A DNA stretch of 64,000 bases from Cordilura impudica. Its lineage: Eukaryota; Arthropoda; Insecta; Diptera; Scathophagidae. A model generated the notes under the pieces. It did no database searches. It saw only the letters and a program-made list of their open reading frames with translations, and was not told the DNA's origin. The DNA lies in NCBI GenBank assembly GCA_963682025.1, contig OY821519.1, forward strand, positions 99,700,585 to 99,764,584. The letters are read 5' to 3'. Shown one piece after another: positions 22,540 through 33,922 of the stretch; the stretch's first letter is position 1, and every line of letters starts with the position of its first letter. Both the position numbers and the translations under genes were made by a program.

Positions 22540-23170
22540 TTACACGGTTATTCCTTTTTAACATCATATATATTGAGTACTATGAGGGAGAGCTTTGTAA
22601 ATTTGTGAGGCCATCTATTATTAATATGGATAGTCATACCGAAAATGGCCGAGACCGGATAAGTGGGTGTGGTACCTCCCACACAAAATTAATTTTTGAC
22701 ATCATATATCTTGAGTAATATTGTAGGGAGAGCTTTGCAACTTTGTATGAGGTCACTATTATTGCTATGAGTAGCCGTTATAAAAATGAGCGTCATCTGA
22801 AAAGTGGGCGTGGCACCTACAAAACAAATAACTACTCAATATCAGACTCAATATCATGATAGAGAGAGCTTTGATACTTTATGTGACGTCATCTGTTATT
22901 AGTGTAAGTAGACCTGACGAAAATAGGCTGGATCGGATAAATAGGCGGGGACATCCCCTACAAAGTACTGATTAAATATTATATACATATGCCGAGTATA
23001 ATGATAGGGAGAGCTTTGCATGTTTGTGTGAGTTTCTCTATTATTTCTGCGATTAGCCGTGGCGAAAAAGGGCGGGATTGGACAAGTGAGCGTGTCTCCT
23101 CCCGTATAAAATAAATTTTAAAAATAATAAAAGTATCTTGAATAATGTAAAAGGGAAAGTGAAGATAATT
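22540..23170. repeat. Tandem array of about 140-bp units in Helitron 5' body
   Basis: The motif GGGAGAGCTTTG recurs at about 22587, 22727, 22864, 23009 and (degenerate) 23151. Between copies lie 'GTCATCTATTATTAATATGAGTAG' type and 'AAAAATGGGCG...AGTGGGCGTGGCACCTCC' type blocks. The same unit occurs at 50030-50075 and 53436-53700. Confidence 0.75.
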
Positions 23171-23514
23171 TGAGTGAGTTCATAGGTTATTAATATAAGT
23201 AGCCGTGCAGGAACTCATGAATGATAATACAGCGCACCTACAGTTAGTGAAATATCAATTGTTGGTGGTGAAAATTTGGAATCGCTTGAGATAGTCATAA
23301 AGCGCCGAACTGAAAACGTACTACGATACGTAAAAGTCGTTCCATTGACTATGAATGTGCGAGTGTTCCTGTAACAGGATAAAACAGCAGAAGCTTTCTC
23401 CAAAAAGCTGCTGAGAATTGGAAAAGAACAAATACGGTAGATGTTCCAGTGGTTTCATATCAATTCCACCTGCCATTAGCCAATTCACTTTAACGAAAAA
23501 TTAACTTATCTCTA

Positions 23515-24120
23515 AAGTATATCCAAACATTGGGCAAAATTTTCTTAATTACGATTGGTTGAGCGCGCGTGCCAAATTAGCAGCAAAAAATATTGATGTC
23601 AATGATTTGAAGTGGATGATTCAGCATCAAATTCCTGGCGAATTGCACTCACACAATATCGATGGATCCCGTTGAAAACGAAGACGGTGTCGTGAGTTAT
23701 CCAGTGGAATTCCTAAACACTTTGGAATTGCCTGGAATGCCGCCTCATCATTTGCGCCTTAAAGTTGGATCTGGCATCCTTTTGCTATGAAATCTTCAGG
23801 CCCCGAAACTATGCAATGGAGCCCGAGTGATTGTGACGAAATTAATGAGTAATGTGATAGTGGCAATGATTTTAAAAGGGCGGTTCAAGGGAGAAGAATA
23901 CTAAATTCCTCGAATTCCCTTGACTTCAACTGATTTGACGTTCCAGTTCAAACGTGTTCAGTTTCCAGTGAAACTTGCATTTGCGATGACAATAAACAAG
24001 TCACAAAGACAGTCCCTGGAAGTGTGCCCCATAAATCTAGAAATGCCATGCCTTTCACACGGCCAGCTATATGTTTCGTGCTCCCGTGCTGGGAAACCAT
24101 CCTCACTATTCATTTACGCT
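23515..24120 (+). pseudogene. Helitron helicase (Pif1-like) C-terminal fragment
   Basis: Conceptual translation with stops and shifts gives, in order, YPNIGQNFLNYDWLSARAKL, NIDVNDLKWMIQHQIPGEL, LELPGMPPHHLRLKVGSG, RVIVTKLMSN, FKRVQFPVKLAFAMTINKS and SHGQLYVSCSRAGKPSSLFI. These are the last helicase motifs of Helitron Rep-helicase proteins. The frame is cut at 24120 by the LOA-like insertion, and the final APERTKILG-like residues resume at 26338. In an active Helitron this protein unwinds DNA during rolling-circle transposition. Confidence 0.85.
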
Positions 24121-24144
24121 TAAAAGCTGGAAAAAGCTAACACA

Positions 24145-25124
24145 CAGTCCCAAAGGATTTCAGACCAATAAGCATATCATCGTTCCTATTGAAGACAATG
24201 GAGCGTATGATAGACTCTTACTTACGTAGAATTATTGACCCTAAACTGCTATCAACGAGGCAACATGCCTACAGCAAGGGAAGGTCAACTGAAACAGCTC
24301 TACACGAGCTCGTAGGTACCATCGAGAAATCGCTCTCGGCAGGAGAATACACTATGACAGCCTTTTTGGATATAGAAGGGGCTTTTAACAACATCACACC
24401 GGACTCGATAATAGCGGCACTATCTAGTCTAGGAGTGAATTCTGTGATCATCTCATTGATTGGAAATCTGCTTGTCAACAGGCGGATAACGTCTAAACTG
24501 GGAACGTCGGAAATATCCCGATTTGTGAACAGGGGAACGCCACAAGGTGGCGTTATATCACCACTTCTCTGGAACTTGGCGCTAAACCCAGTGCTAGTAT
24601 CGTTGGAGGGGCAAGGCTGCAGCGTAGTCGCATATGCTGACGACGTGGCCATGGCCGTAAATGGGAAGTTTCTATCTACAATTAGAGATATCCTGCAACG
24701 GGCTCTCACAGAGCTATCTATCTGGGCAAGGGGTTGCGGTCTGGGGGTTAATCCGACCAAAACGGAACTTGTTCTTTTCACTAGGAAGTATAAGATCCCT
24801 ACCTTCGATCCCATTTCTCTCAACGGCACTGAAATCGTCTTCTCTGATGGAACCAAGTATCTTGGCGTATTCTTGGATAGGAAGCTGAACTTCAGACGGA
24901 ATTTGGAGGAGCGGGTGAAGAAGGCGACTATAGCTTTATACTCCTGTAAGAAGGCCATTGGTAAGCGATGGGGCTTTAGTCCGAAAATTGCTCACTGGAT
25001 CTATACAGCGGTGGTCCGTCCAATACTCCTATACGGAGTCATAACAACCTTCTCGCAAGGGAACAGAGAATGGGTTCCATGTGCATCACTGGAGCCCTTC
25101 GTACTACACCTTCGGATGCCTTGA
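24145..25124 (+). pseudogene. LOA-like reverse transcriptase, 5'-truncated
   Basis: The translation starts in PKDFRPISISSFLLKTMER (24151), a conserved early RT motif. The 311-codon frame 24189-25124 continues with TAFLDIEGAFNN (catalytic Asp), GTPQGGVISPLLWNLALNP, and VVAYADDVAMAV (YADD). The N-terminal fingers and the whole endonuclease are missing. A frameshift/deletion near 25045-25070 breaks it from the RNase H frame, so it cannot make a full protein. Confidence 0.85.
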
Positions 25125-26272
25125 ACATCCTATTACACCTAATACCACTGGACATATTAGGGAAGCAGTCGGCGGCCTCATCGGCAATTCGATTAAGAAG
25201 CACACTACAATGGCGGGGCTACAATTGTGGCCACGGGGTGATCCTGAATGACAGGAACTTGCCATTGAACGTGGATTACACTACTCCAAGGAGCGTATTT
25301 GAACGTCACTACTGTACACTAATACCGACCAGGGAATCTTGGTCTGGGAGGACACCAGGCAGTAGGCGTTCCGTAAATTTCTATACTGATGGATCGAAAT
25401 TGTGCGGTCAGGTCGGTTTTGGAGTCCATTCAGTGGAGCTTGGACTAAATCTGGCTCGAAGGTTACCAGACCACTGCAGTGTATATCAGGCAGAGGTACT
25501 GGCAATAAAGGAGGTTGCTGACTGCTTGGGTCGGAATATTCTGTCTACGACTGCAGTCAACATCTATTCTGATAGTCAAGCGGCGGTAAAATCCATGCGA
25601 TCAATGTTCCTGAAAACAAGAACCGCCCTTAGATGCCGCACGTCCTTAAATGAGATGGCCAAGCAGTTCGACATCAGGCTCATATGGGTCCCAGGGCACA
25701 GGAACATACGGGGAAACTGCAAAGCAGATGAGCTGACAAGACAGGGTACTACCTTACAGGTTCCAGCGGATTTGGAATGTGTTGGTACACCCCTGGAATC
25801 GTGCAAGCTTGAACTTCGGCTTCGCACCGCTGGCATAACGAATAACAGATGGGCTAATGGATTAACGTGTAGGATCACAAGACAAATCTGGCCTGCTCTG
25901 AATCGAAAGCGTATAAATTCGCTATTATCACTCCCCCGTGGGGAGACCTCAACGGTAGTTGCTGTTGTTACTGGGCACTGCCTTATAGGGAGACACGCTG
26001 AGCGCCTTAAGGTCTCGTCAAATTATTTCTGTCGTAGCTGCTTGGATGTGGAGGAGGTAGAGAGCGTAGAACACTTCCTCTGCCACTGCCGGCGCTATCC
26101 AGAACAAGACTACGGACATTGGGATCGCCGTTTCTTCACGATCTCTCTGACCTCTCAAACGTGGAAATTTCACATCTTAGGGGCTTCATTAGAAGCTCGA
26201 ACTGGTTCTTCGGTGGGGACTGAGGGGAACACCCATTCGTCCCGTGGTATCACAACGGACCCCAGAGTCTAA
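25070..26272 (+). pseudogene. LOA-like RNase H and C-terminal region
   Basis: A 400-codon frame runs in the +1-shifted frame relative to the RT. It contains RNase H catalytic motifs: NFYTDGSKLCGQVGFG (first Asp, about residue 106), YQAEVLAIKEV (Glu), NIYSDSQAAV (Asp) and KADELTRQG (Asp). The Cys/His motif CRSCLDVEEVESVEHFLCHC follows near residue 320. The domain removes the RNA strand after reverse transcription in active elements. This region looks better preserved than the rest. Confidence 0.85.
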
Positions 26273-26304
26273 GTGTGCTGGTCCTTGGTTCAGCAGCCAC
26301 TTCC

Positions 26305-26325
26305 AACCTAACCTAACCTAACCTA
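26305..26325 (+). repeat. (CCTAA)n 3' tail of the LOA-like element
   Basis: Four tandem AACCT/CCTAA units form the 3' end of the retrotransposon and run directly into the target duplication. The motif equals the arthropod telomere repeat TTAGG on the other strand, but its position at a LINE 3' end marks it as a retrotransposon tail. Confidence 0.8.
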
Positions 26326-26594
26326 TTCATTTACGCTCCGGAGAGAACCAAAATATTGGGTATCGTGTAGTATTGAATTGAATTACAATCATTGTTGGAC
26401 GGGACGAAGACCGTCGGGTCAGCTATCCGTATAATTATAAGATATTCAATTCAACTGACTTCGAAAAGTTTTTTATTAAAATTATATTATTGCGTCATCT
26501 GTTAACGGTAGATAATTTTCGATTAAAAAAATGTCGAAATTAATTCAATCAACAAGTCTCTTTTGGACAAAATGAAGTTTGCCGGGTCAGCTAG

Positions 26595-27941
26595 TTTGGT
26601 GACAATCGGATAAAGAAATTCCAATTCTATATTATTATATTAATTAATTTTATTTTATTATATTAATTTTATATTTCATATTCTTTTGAATAAATTGTCT
26701 TTTATTAGCTTTGGGTCATTTGTGGGTCTTCTTATTTTATTTAAAAAAATATAAATAGTTTTTATACATAAAATAATTTTATAACAAAAATTGGTTAAAA
26801 GTTGTTTTAATTTATATTCGCGAGCAATAAGCAGATAATTGCACCAACACAATGGATTATTTTGATCCCAGGAGCACTGAAGGGTTAAATAAATAAAAAT
26901 TGACCAAATTATTTTTCTTAAATTCTAAATAGTGGTTTCAACGAATTTAATAGAAAAACTCGTTTTCGGTAAATTTTATTTAAAAATATCTTAAAGTCCA
27001 AAACTGGCCTTGGCAAATAACGGGTTAACGTTCTCGTATTTATCTCAAGTTTCAGGAATGGAAGATAAACATATTTGGTATATTTAAGTAACGCTTTAAA
27101 AATTTCATCAGTATTTGCAAACTATATGAATTTTTTTAATAAATTGTCTTTTATTAGCTTGGGTTCATATTTGACCCCAATTTCAAAAAGGTTAATGGGG
27201 TCATATTATTTTTTTCCGAAACCCTAGGATAGTAAGATAAAATATAATATTTAAAAGTAGAAAAGTGATGAACTTTTGATACAAAGTATTTAGAAAGAGT
27301 ACATTTATACATTATTTTACAAAAATCCCATTTTTCACGAAATCCTCAAAAATAAAATACTTGTTATAAAAATTCTGGCACAGGGATTTACTTAAAAATT
27401 CACACAGTTCATCTGTAACATATATTTAACAAAACTTTAAATTGCCAACTCCATTTTTTAAATTTTGTTTAAGAAAATTTTTTAAAATTTTAACAAGGAG
27501 TTTTCAAAATTTTATCAAAAAAATTTCTCATTTTCGGTGCCAATGCGCAATAGGTTAACAACGTGGTAATAAAAGAATACTTCACATCTGATTACTTATT
27601 ACTAGTATAGAGATAAAAAACAATTAAGGCTTTAATCAATTTCTCAAAGTTGAAAAAAATGCTATCAAATTTCATGACCTATTTTTTTTTTTTTTTTGAA
27701 CATAAGTGGTCTGGGGCATTTGCTATTTCTTGGCGAATTTTTATTAGATTTTGAATTTTTATAGCATTTTGAAATGCTAATTTAATACTGATCCCGATTC
27801 TTATAACAACTTGTCGGAAAAGTTAAACTATAGGACGAAATTTTCGTAAAATCTCAAAAAGTCATATTTTCCCCATATAAACACACTTGAAATTTTGAAT
27901 CGATTTCCGGCGCGACTTTTCTTTATCCGATTGTCACCAAA
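26595..27941. other. 1.35-kb segment bounded by a perfect 24-bp inverted repeat
   Basis: TTTGGTGACAATCGGATAAA followed by GAAA at 26595-26618 recurs in exact reverse complement at 27918-27941. No coding frame lies between. The interior is AT-rich and has a direct repeat (AATAAATTGTCTTTTATTAG near 26690 and 27140) and several TTAACC-type motifs reminiscent of piggyBac-like ends. It may be a small TIR transposon whose left end abuts the Helitron 3' end. No clear target duplication was found. Confidence 0.45.
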
Positions 27942-28029
27942 CTTCACATTTATTAGTTTTATATTGAAAGGTAATAAACTGGACTACGCCTAACCCCAAA
28001 ATCGCAATTTAAAAAATGTCTATATAACG

Positions 28030-28400
28030 TAGGACCACTTTAGTACACATATTCCGATTATGTACAGAACAGGCCCCTTTTCACCAAATTTTCGATGATA
28101 TTTAGACAAAGATGTGGCTCTATCTCATCGATAACGCTTTGGATCTCGGCCTTGAGCTCAGGAGTTTTTTGTGCTTTAATCGCATAGAACTGGGATATCA
28201 AAAACCCAAAGAAAGAAATCGCACAGCTTTAAATCGCACGATGTAAGCGGCCAATTAACATCGGATTTTAGGGGATGATTCGGTCTAGAAATCGTTGCAC
28301 CAATAAATCGATTCTTTTGTGCACGGTGTGGCAGCTGACGCTGTCCTGCAGAAACCACATTTCGTTCAGATTCATGCCATGCATTTGAGGCTACAATAAT
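28030..28400 (-). pseudogene. mariner-type transposase C-terminal fragment
   Basis: Reading right to left, the translation gives MNLNEMWFLQDSVSCHTVH (second catalytic Asp in QDSVSCHT) and DVNWPLTSCDLKLCDFFLW, the WPPRSCDLTPLDYFLWG region of DD41D-like mariners with substitutions. A frame change then leads to KAQKTPELKAEIQSVIDEIE. No N-terminal domain or terminal repeats were recognised. It is a more decayed relative of the intact mariner at 39403. Confidence 0.75.
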
Positions 28401-28799
28401 TCCGTTACCACCCTTTAAATGTATATTAAAAATTTAAAAGTTTAAATTTACAAAAGTACCATGTAGTACTTATAAATGATTTATCATGACACCCTAAGAA
28501 AGAGTTAAAATATACTTCATAGAATCGATAGTAGGCAGCTTTTATCCGATGACAAGCCGATATTAAATGATCCAAATTTTTATCACATCCAGATCCTAAA
28601 AATAACTTTATTTCACTTCTTTGATAGGGTGGCAATTTTCTGCTTCTAGAGGAAGTTCCTTAAACAGTTTTTTAAAAAAATGCAGTGTCCATGAGGTAAT
28701 TTTTGGACGGGATATGGATCCAACAACCATTAATATATTCGTAGACAGTATTGCTGCACTCAAAGACTTAAGATGGTAGATTATCACGTTGAATTATCA

Positions 28800-29410
28800 C
28801 ATCCGGCAACTTGATGTAAGGCTAGGGTAAGTTCGAGGCCATAGTGGGTTGTGGGGAGAGAGTTAGCTGACAAGTGACAAGTCGCTGCGAGAAACAGTTG
28901 ATATTGATATTTCAAAACTTTTATCGGAATTACCGAATGTCAACAAGATGTATGCAACTGACCACTTCTAGAATATTCCAGATCCTATGTCCTTTGCTCG
29001 ATCCAAGGAGAACCAAAACAATCATTGGCTTAAGCAAAAAGACGATCAGCATGCTTGTCGAAGTGCTCACTGTATGCTGTGCAATTGGGCGTATGGTTAA
29101 GTTCATGGGTGTCACGCGAGTTGACTCCTGCAGGAGCTGTATGGATGTGGAGGAAGAGAAGTCAGTTCAACATCTACTGTGTGAATATCCAGGACTGAAG
29201 GAATATCGTCATGGTATTTAAGATAAGGATTCTTCGATAATCTGGGCTGCATAGTAGATGGCCCAGTTGGGAATCTGGTGAACCCTATTAGTGCATTCGG
29301 ATGATTTCGAGACCGTTCATAATGGGTAACAATTTAATTATTTTGCCACGGTTAGGTTTGAAAAAGGGCCATATATTGCCCCCAGGTGTATCGGCTTTCT
29401 AGCGGGCTCT
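28800..29410 (+). pseudogene. LOA-like retrotransposon 3' fragment
   Basis: The frame 28874-29221 contains KTIIGLSKKTISMLVEVLT and CRSCMDVEEEKSVQHLLCEYPG, matching the C-terminal region (CRSCLDVEEVESVEHFLCHC) of the element at 24121-26322. Downstream about 190 bp resemble a LOA 3' UTR but lack the (CCTAA)n tail. Only the tail end of ORF2 survives. Confidence 0.65.
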
Positions 29411-29728
29411 CCATCTTTCCTAATAAAGTTTTTAAGGAATACTTAAGATTAGAGTAGTTCTGCTTACTTTAAAACTGGATTTTTACTAAAACTATACAGA
29501 TTTTTTAATGAAGTTTTGCCGAATCTTGGATACTCTCCAATAGCGTATAGGTTAAAAAAATATTCACAGCCGAATTCAATTCAATTTTTCAATTTTTAAC
29601 ATCCTTTTGAACCTTTAGACCGCTTTACTTATATACAATATCATAGTATTTCGAGTAATAGCAAACAATTTGATCAAAAATAAGCAGTTCCATTCAGCAT
29701 TTGTAGGTATTATCGTGATTTACAAAAA
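29411..29728. other. Short AT-rich spacer, no gene seen
   Basis: No coding frame or repeat identity was noticed between the LOA-like fragment and the small Helitron. Confidence 0.35.
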
Positions 29729-30062
29729 TCTATATATGTATAATACTAATAGGTCCCGATGTGGACCAAACGTATATTATTTGAAAGGTATTTCTTTTCA
29801 GCTGTTCACCAGATATACAGATTTTTTAATTTTGTCCTTTGTTTCGAGTAAATTGCACTTAAAGTTGCTACTAACACATACATAAAATTATACGTATGAT
29901 ATGTGTGAGTTTATTAAATTTGTTAATGTGTTTATTAATGAGTTTGTTATCTTCATTCAAAACAATAATAAACCAAATAAGTGTTGGTTTGTGAATTGGC
30001 TAAGTTGAGAAATAAAATGGCCTAGAAATTGCACTCGAATTTCGAGCGCTGGAATCTGCTAG
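29729..30062 (+). mobile_element. Small non-autonomous Helitron, 334 bp
   Basis: The 5' end TCTATATATGTATAATACTA and the 3' end CTCGAATTTCGAGCGCTGG then AATCTGCTAG followed by T match the family at 18981-19523. This is the shortest complete copy and shows the hairpin (CTCGAATTTCGAG) most clearly. Non-coding. Confidence 0.8.
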
Positions 30063-31439
30063 TATAATCTAATATGTTACAAATGGAATGACATGCTTAC
30101 ATGAATTTATTTCCCCCCTCCCCCCCCCCTGCATAGTGGTTTCCAACAAATTGTTTTATTTCTACTATAATGTCAACAATTCTCAAAAAAAAAAAACACA
30201 AAACACTTATTCTCACATAAACTGGCCCTGTCAAAGTTGAAAGCAATTAACAAACATTAAAAGAACGACCTACCAATAATATCCATATGTCAACAATAAA
30301 AACAATAATATCGCCAGCGTTGAAGACCTCCAGAAATGTTCACATATACTCGTACATTTGCGATAGCGCCATGAAGGTCTCCCATTGTCTTCTCACACAA
30401 AAGCGGGAGAAGAAAGAAAGTCAACTGATATAATTTTAATGTGAGACTAACGATAAAATTGTCGCCAAACACAAAAATTAGTGACTGCCTTTTAAAACCA
30501 AACCAAAAACAAAATATATATATATATAAGTATATAAAAATAAAATAATATAATGTAAAATAAAAAAAAATTAAAGCTTTGATTTAAGCCGCTTTTATAC
30601 ATTAATTTACTAAACAAAGGTTGCAGCGCGCTACCAAATGTTTAAGATCGGAATGAAGTAGAGTTGTTGCCCAATTTACATGTTGCAAACATTTGTTATC
30701 ACAGCATGTAGATCTGGACGGCAAGTTTCAGTCAGAAGATGCTAAAGATCTTCTTCTGCTTGTACTTCTGCTGCTGTTGCATTCCTCCCCTCCAATAAGA
30801 CAATGACTGTGACATTAAGGCATCGATGTTGTTCTAACCCAACACGACAATTTCTCCAATGGGAATTCAATAAATTTGTTGAGTCAACCTTTAGATACAA
30901 AAATGCAAGGGAAAGGAAAACCAAAACAATGAAACGGAAAACAATCGTCACAATAAATGTTGATGATCGTATATTGATTGTTGTAGTCAGCAACTTTGGC
31001 AATTTTGTTTTTATTGTTGTTGTTGTTATTGTATGTGAAATAACATGAATATGCAGTGTTATTAATGTGGAGCTTATAAACACTTTACCATCAAGTTTAA
31101 AGCAAACCACAACGATGAGAACCATGATTGTACGCGGTGCTGTTCACATTTTTACAGCTCAGTGTAGCAGTGAAGACTAAAGGGCCTTAAATTTATGAAA
31201 TGGCATTAAAGATTATTTAAAAGAAAATAATTGTAATTTGGTATTGAAAGTTGAGAAGAATGTTTCATGCTCAGACCTTGCTCTTTAGCCAATTTTCCAT
31301 GAGTTCCCCTTAAATTATCATATATGTATATATCTACATAAATTTGATCTATTGTGTTTTTTGTGACCGTAAATTTACCCATCATTCAAAATTAATTGCG
31401 TAAATTCACGTTTCTTCCCGATATTCACTAGAATCTATC
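30063..31439. other. Intergenic sequence with simple repeats
   Basis: It includes a C-rich tract (30113-30130), TA repeats near 30515 and CT-rich sequence near 30740-30800. A 127-codon minus-strand frame at 30742-31125 overlaps a plus-strand one and shows only compositional bias (Thr/Ile/Val-rich). I do not call a gene. Confidence 0.4.
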
Positions 31440-31700
31440 ACATCTATAGATAATCTCTTAAAACAATCGTCGAATCACAATTCATATAAAGCTAAGATAT
31501 CTACAAAAATAAAATTAATTCCGTTTATCAATAAATGTTTTTATAAAAATTTCAAATCTAATTTCATTGAGGCAACCTATTAAAACCAAGAATGACATGC
31601 TTCAATCCCAAATATTGGCGACTGCAACTACTAATTCTATTATAACAACATGTTTCAACAGAAAAAGTTTCAGCAGATATTGTAACAAATTATTGGTTAG
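31440..31700. repeat. Dispersed repeat, copy A
   Basis: It shares ordered blocks with 46730-46960: ATTAAAACCA, AATGA, CTAATTCTATTNTAACAA, and TTGTAACAAATTATTGGT. Divergence is substantial. No coding potential was seen, and the type is unknown. Confidence 0.5.
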
Positions 31701-31849
31701 AGCACTACATATAATTTATTTTTTATTTATTTATTTATTCAGTCTATGGAATCATCCTTACAGACTACTTAAAGTATACATTTATATTATAATTTATATA
31801 TATAATTAAATATTTAACAAAATTGATATATAACATTTATTTAATTCAT

Positions 31850-33060
31850 TTAATTTAATGCATTTAAGTGCAATATAATATCTCTTCTCACAATATCCAA
31901 ACTTTTATTAAAATCAATAAACTGATACAGCATATTAAACTCATCACAAATTCTACGTAGCGGATTAAAATTAGCATAGTTTGTACAATAATATTTGATA
32001 GTTAGAAAGTTATAATTTCTTGATGATCGAAAAGGAATATTTATATTTATTTTGTTGATAAGAAATTCAGATTTAAGACTACCATTTAACATTTTTAACA
32101 GGAAAGTAACATTTAGCATGTGTCTGCGACTTTTCAATGTAGGAAGCTTAATTAGAGCCAGACGATTTTCATAACATGGCAACCTCATATTAGGATCCCA
32201 GCCCAAACCACGAAGACAAAATAACAAAAATTGTTTTTGAACTGATTCAATTTTGTTCAAATGTATATGATATTGCGGATCTCAGACTACAGACCCATAC
32301 TCGAGTATTGGTCTTACCAAGGTAGTAAACAATTGTTTTGTCGTATACGGATCCGAAAATTCTTTAGCCCACCGTTTAGTGAATCCAAGTACACCAGTAG
32401 CTCGGTCCATTAGATTAATATTACACCAAGTAGTTAAACGATCAATATCATTCTTTAAAAGTGATTGTTGATCAAGATTGTTGAGGGTAAAAATTAACTT
32501 TACATCATCTGTATACATTAATGTAGTTGAGTGTTTAATTACAGAAGGAAGATCATTTATAAATAGCGTAAATAAAAGAGGTCCCAAGTGACTACCTTGA
32601 GGTACACCAGATAATACTTTTATGTTGTTGGAATACGAGTTACGAAACTTAATACATTGTGTTCTGTCTTTTAAATATGATCCAATCCATTTTATCAGCA
32701 ATATACCAAAGCCCATACGGACAAGCTTAAACAACAATAGATCATGATTTACTTTATCGAATGCCTTGCTAAAATCATTATAAATAACATCTGTTTGTCT
32801 CATATTAATAAAACCATCATTTACCAAAGTTGTAAGCTCCAAAAGATATGTGTCATATATAAGTGTCATATATAAGTTTTTTAAATAGTTTTGGAATAGC
32901 ACTTAGTTTAGCAATACCTCTATAATTCGAAATACAGCTTTAGATCCAGACTTAAAGAAGGGAATAATAAATGATTCTTTCCAAATGGGAGGAAAGTAAC
33001 CCAATTTAAGGGATATGTTAAACATATAAGTCAAAGGCATATGGGTTAAACCATCTGAAC
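31850..33060 (-). pseudogene. J1 reverse transcriptase and C-terminal region
   Basis: From 33060 downward: YMFNISLKLGYFPPIWKESF, IIPFFKSGSK (early RT motifs), then the frame 32902-32282 with YNDFSKAFDKVNHDLL (catalytic Asp), LSGVPQGSHLGPLLFTLFIN, and TLMYTDDVKLIF, in which the YADD box has become YTDD. About 60-70 residues expected after the thumb are missing between INLMD and RATGVLGF. The frame 32260-31850 supplies the C-terminus. Frameshifts separate the parts. Confidence 0.8.
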
Positions 33061-33922
33061 TCAACTTAAAATATGGCTGTTTTTTACATCACTGTTTCCA
33101 AATTGGCTGAATTTTGGCAGGATTAAAGTGTATCCGAGAAATAAGAAAAATCCTAAAGTTAAGTTCACTGACGCATCTGGATCCGGAAATATGAGGTCTT
33201 GAATATCGGGAAAAACTATAAAAATGTACAAAGTTGTACTTACTTAATTATCATTTTCTTGATTAATATTATAGTGACGCAACTTATCAAGGTCGCATTT
33301 GAAAGGTTAATTAATTACCTTTAATTTGATATACAACATGATTTTTTTTTTGGAAAGGTCAAAGGTCACTTCTCTTGACCTATAATTCGGGAGGCTATAG
33401 CTGTAAAAACGACAATTTTAAAAATCTGAAAAAAATATATGTTTAAGATTGGTTCCTTCCCTAAAGTTCCAAAAAATTTCAGACTGGGGGTATGCTTGGA
33501 TCCAGAAATATTTATCATAGAGTAAAGGTAGATATTTAAAAAGTCGGTGCTGTTACTGTTACTGTTTATGAATGTGGTTGGTTGTGCTCGTGAGCGTCGG
33601 CGGGCTATGCACGCACGCCGCTATTTGTTTCTGGTTCTTTAGCTCTGTACAGTACTCAGTACAGACCTGTGTTAGGGTTGGTTTGACAGGTAATTATGTT
33701 AGAGCGAGACAACAGTATAAATGTTGTCGGGTGTGGTTCGTAGTGTCAAATAACTTGGATATAGAGAAATTATTGAAAAACGAGAAGTCAAAGGAAGCAC
33801 CACGAAAAAAAAACCATTCTAAGCACGTTGCTTTAAAAAACCACATGTGTTGCTATAAAATCAATATTTTTAAATAAAACCAAAAGTGTTCAAAGTGATT
33901 GTTTATTGCCTCTGTAAACAAT

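Larger units (their letters stand above)
24121..26322 (+). mobile_element. LOA-like non-LTR retrotransposon, 5'-truncated
   Basis: It carries the reverse transcriptase from its middle onward, an RNase H domain and a C-terminal Cys/His motif, and ends in (CCTAA)n. A 15-bp target duplication, CTATTCATTTACGCT, is found at 24106-24120 and 26323-26337 (its first bases overlap the repeat tail). The presence of RNase H and the overall sequence style point to the LOA/Bilbo group, a family-level judgement made without a tree. Confidence 0.85.
19690..26594 (+). mobile_element. Gutted autonomous Helitron with two nested insertions
   Basis: The 5' end TCTATATA at 19690 continues, after removal of the long-TIR transposon (19698-22393), with TATAAAAATGAATCGTGG at 22394. 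A ~140-bp tandem array follows, then a decayed Pif1-type helicase C-terminus, interrupted by a LOA-like element. The 3' end is GCCGGGTCAGCTAG at 26594 followed by T. Without the insertions about 2 kb remain, and the Rep nuclease region is absent. Another Helitron-like end resembles it at 26400-26432, so the exact 3' end is slightly uncertain. Confidence 0.75.

Noticed and set aside
24269..24958. 229-codon minus-strand frame opposite the LOA-like RT
   Set aside because: A shadow of the plus-strand RT, which has ordered catalytic motifs.
26305..26325. Interstitial telomere (TTAGG/CCTAA) array
   Set aside because: Only about four units, located exactly between a LINE 3' UTR and its target duplication, so it is a retrotransposon tail.
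26840..27560. piggyBac-like miniature elements suggested by TTAACCC motifs near 26885, 27024, 27200 and 27555
   Set aside because: I could not pair any two motifs as convincing inverted ends with TTAA duplications.
30742..31125. 127-codon minus-strand frame as a host gene
   Set aside because: Compositionally biased, overlaps another frame, no motif, no clear start context.
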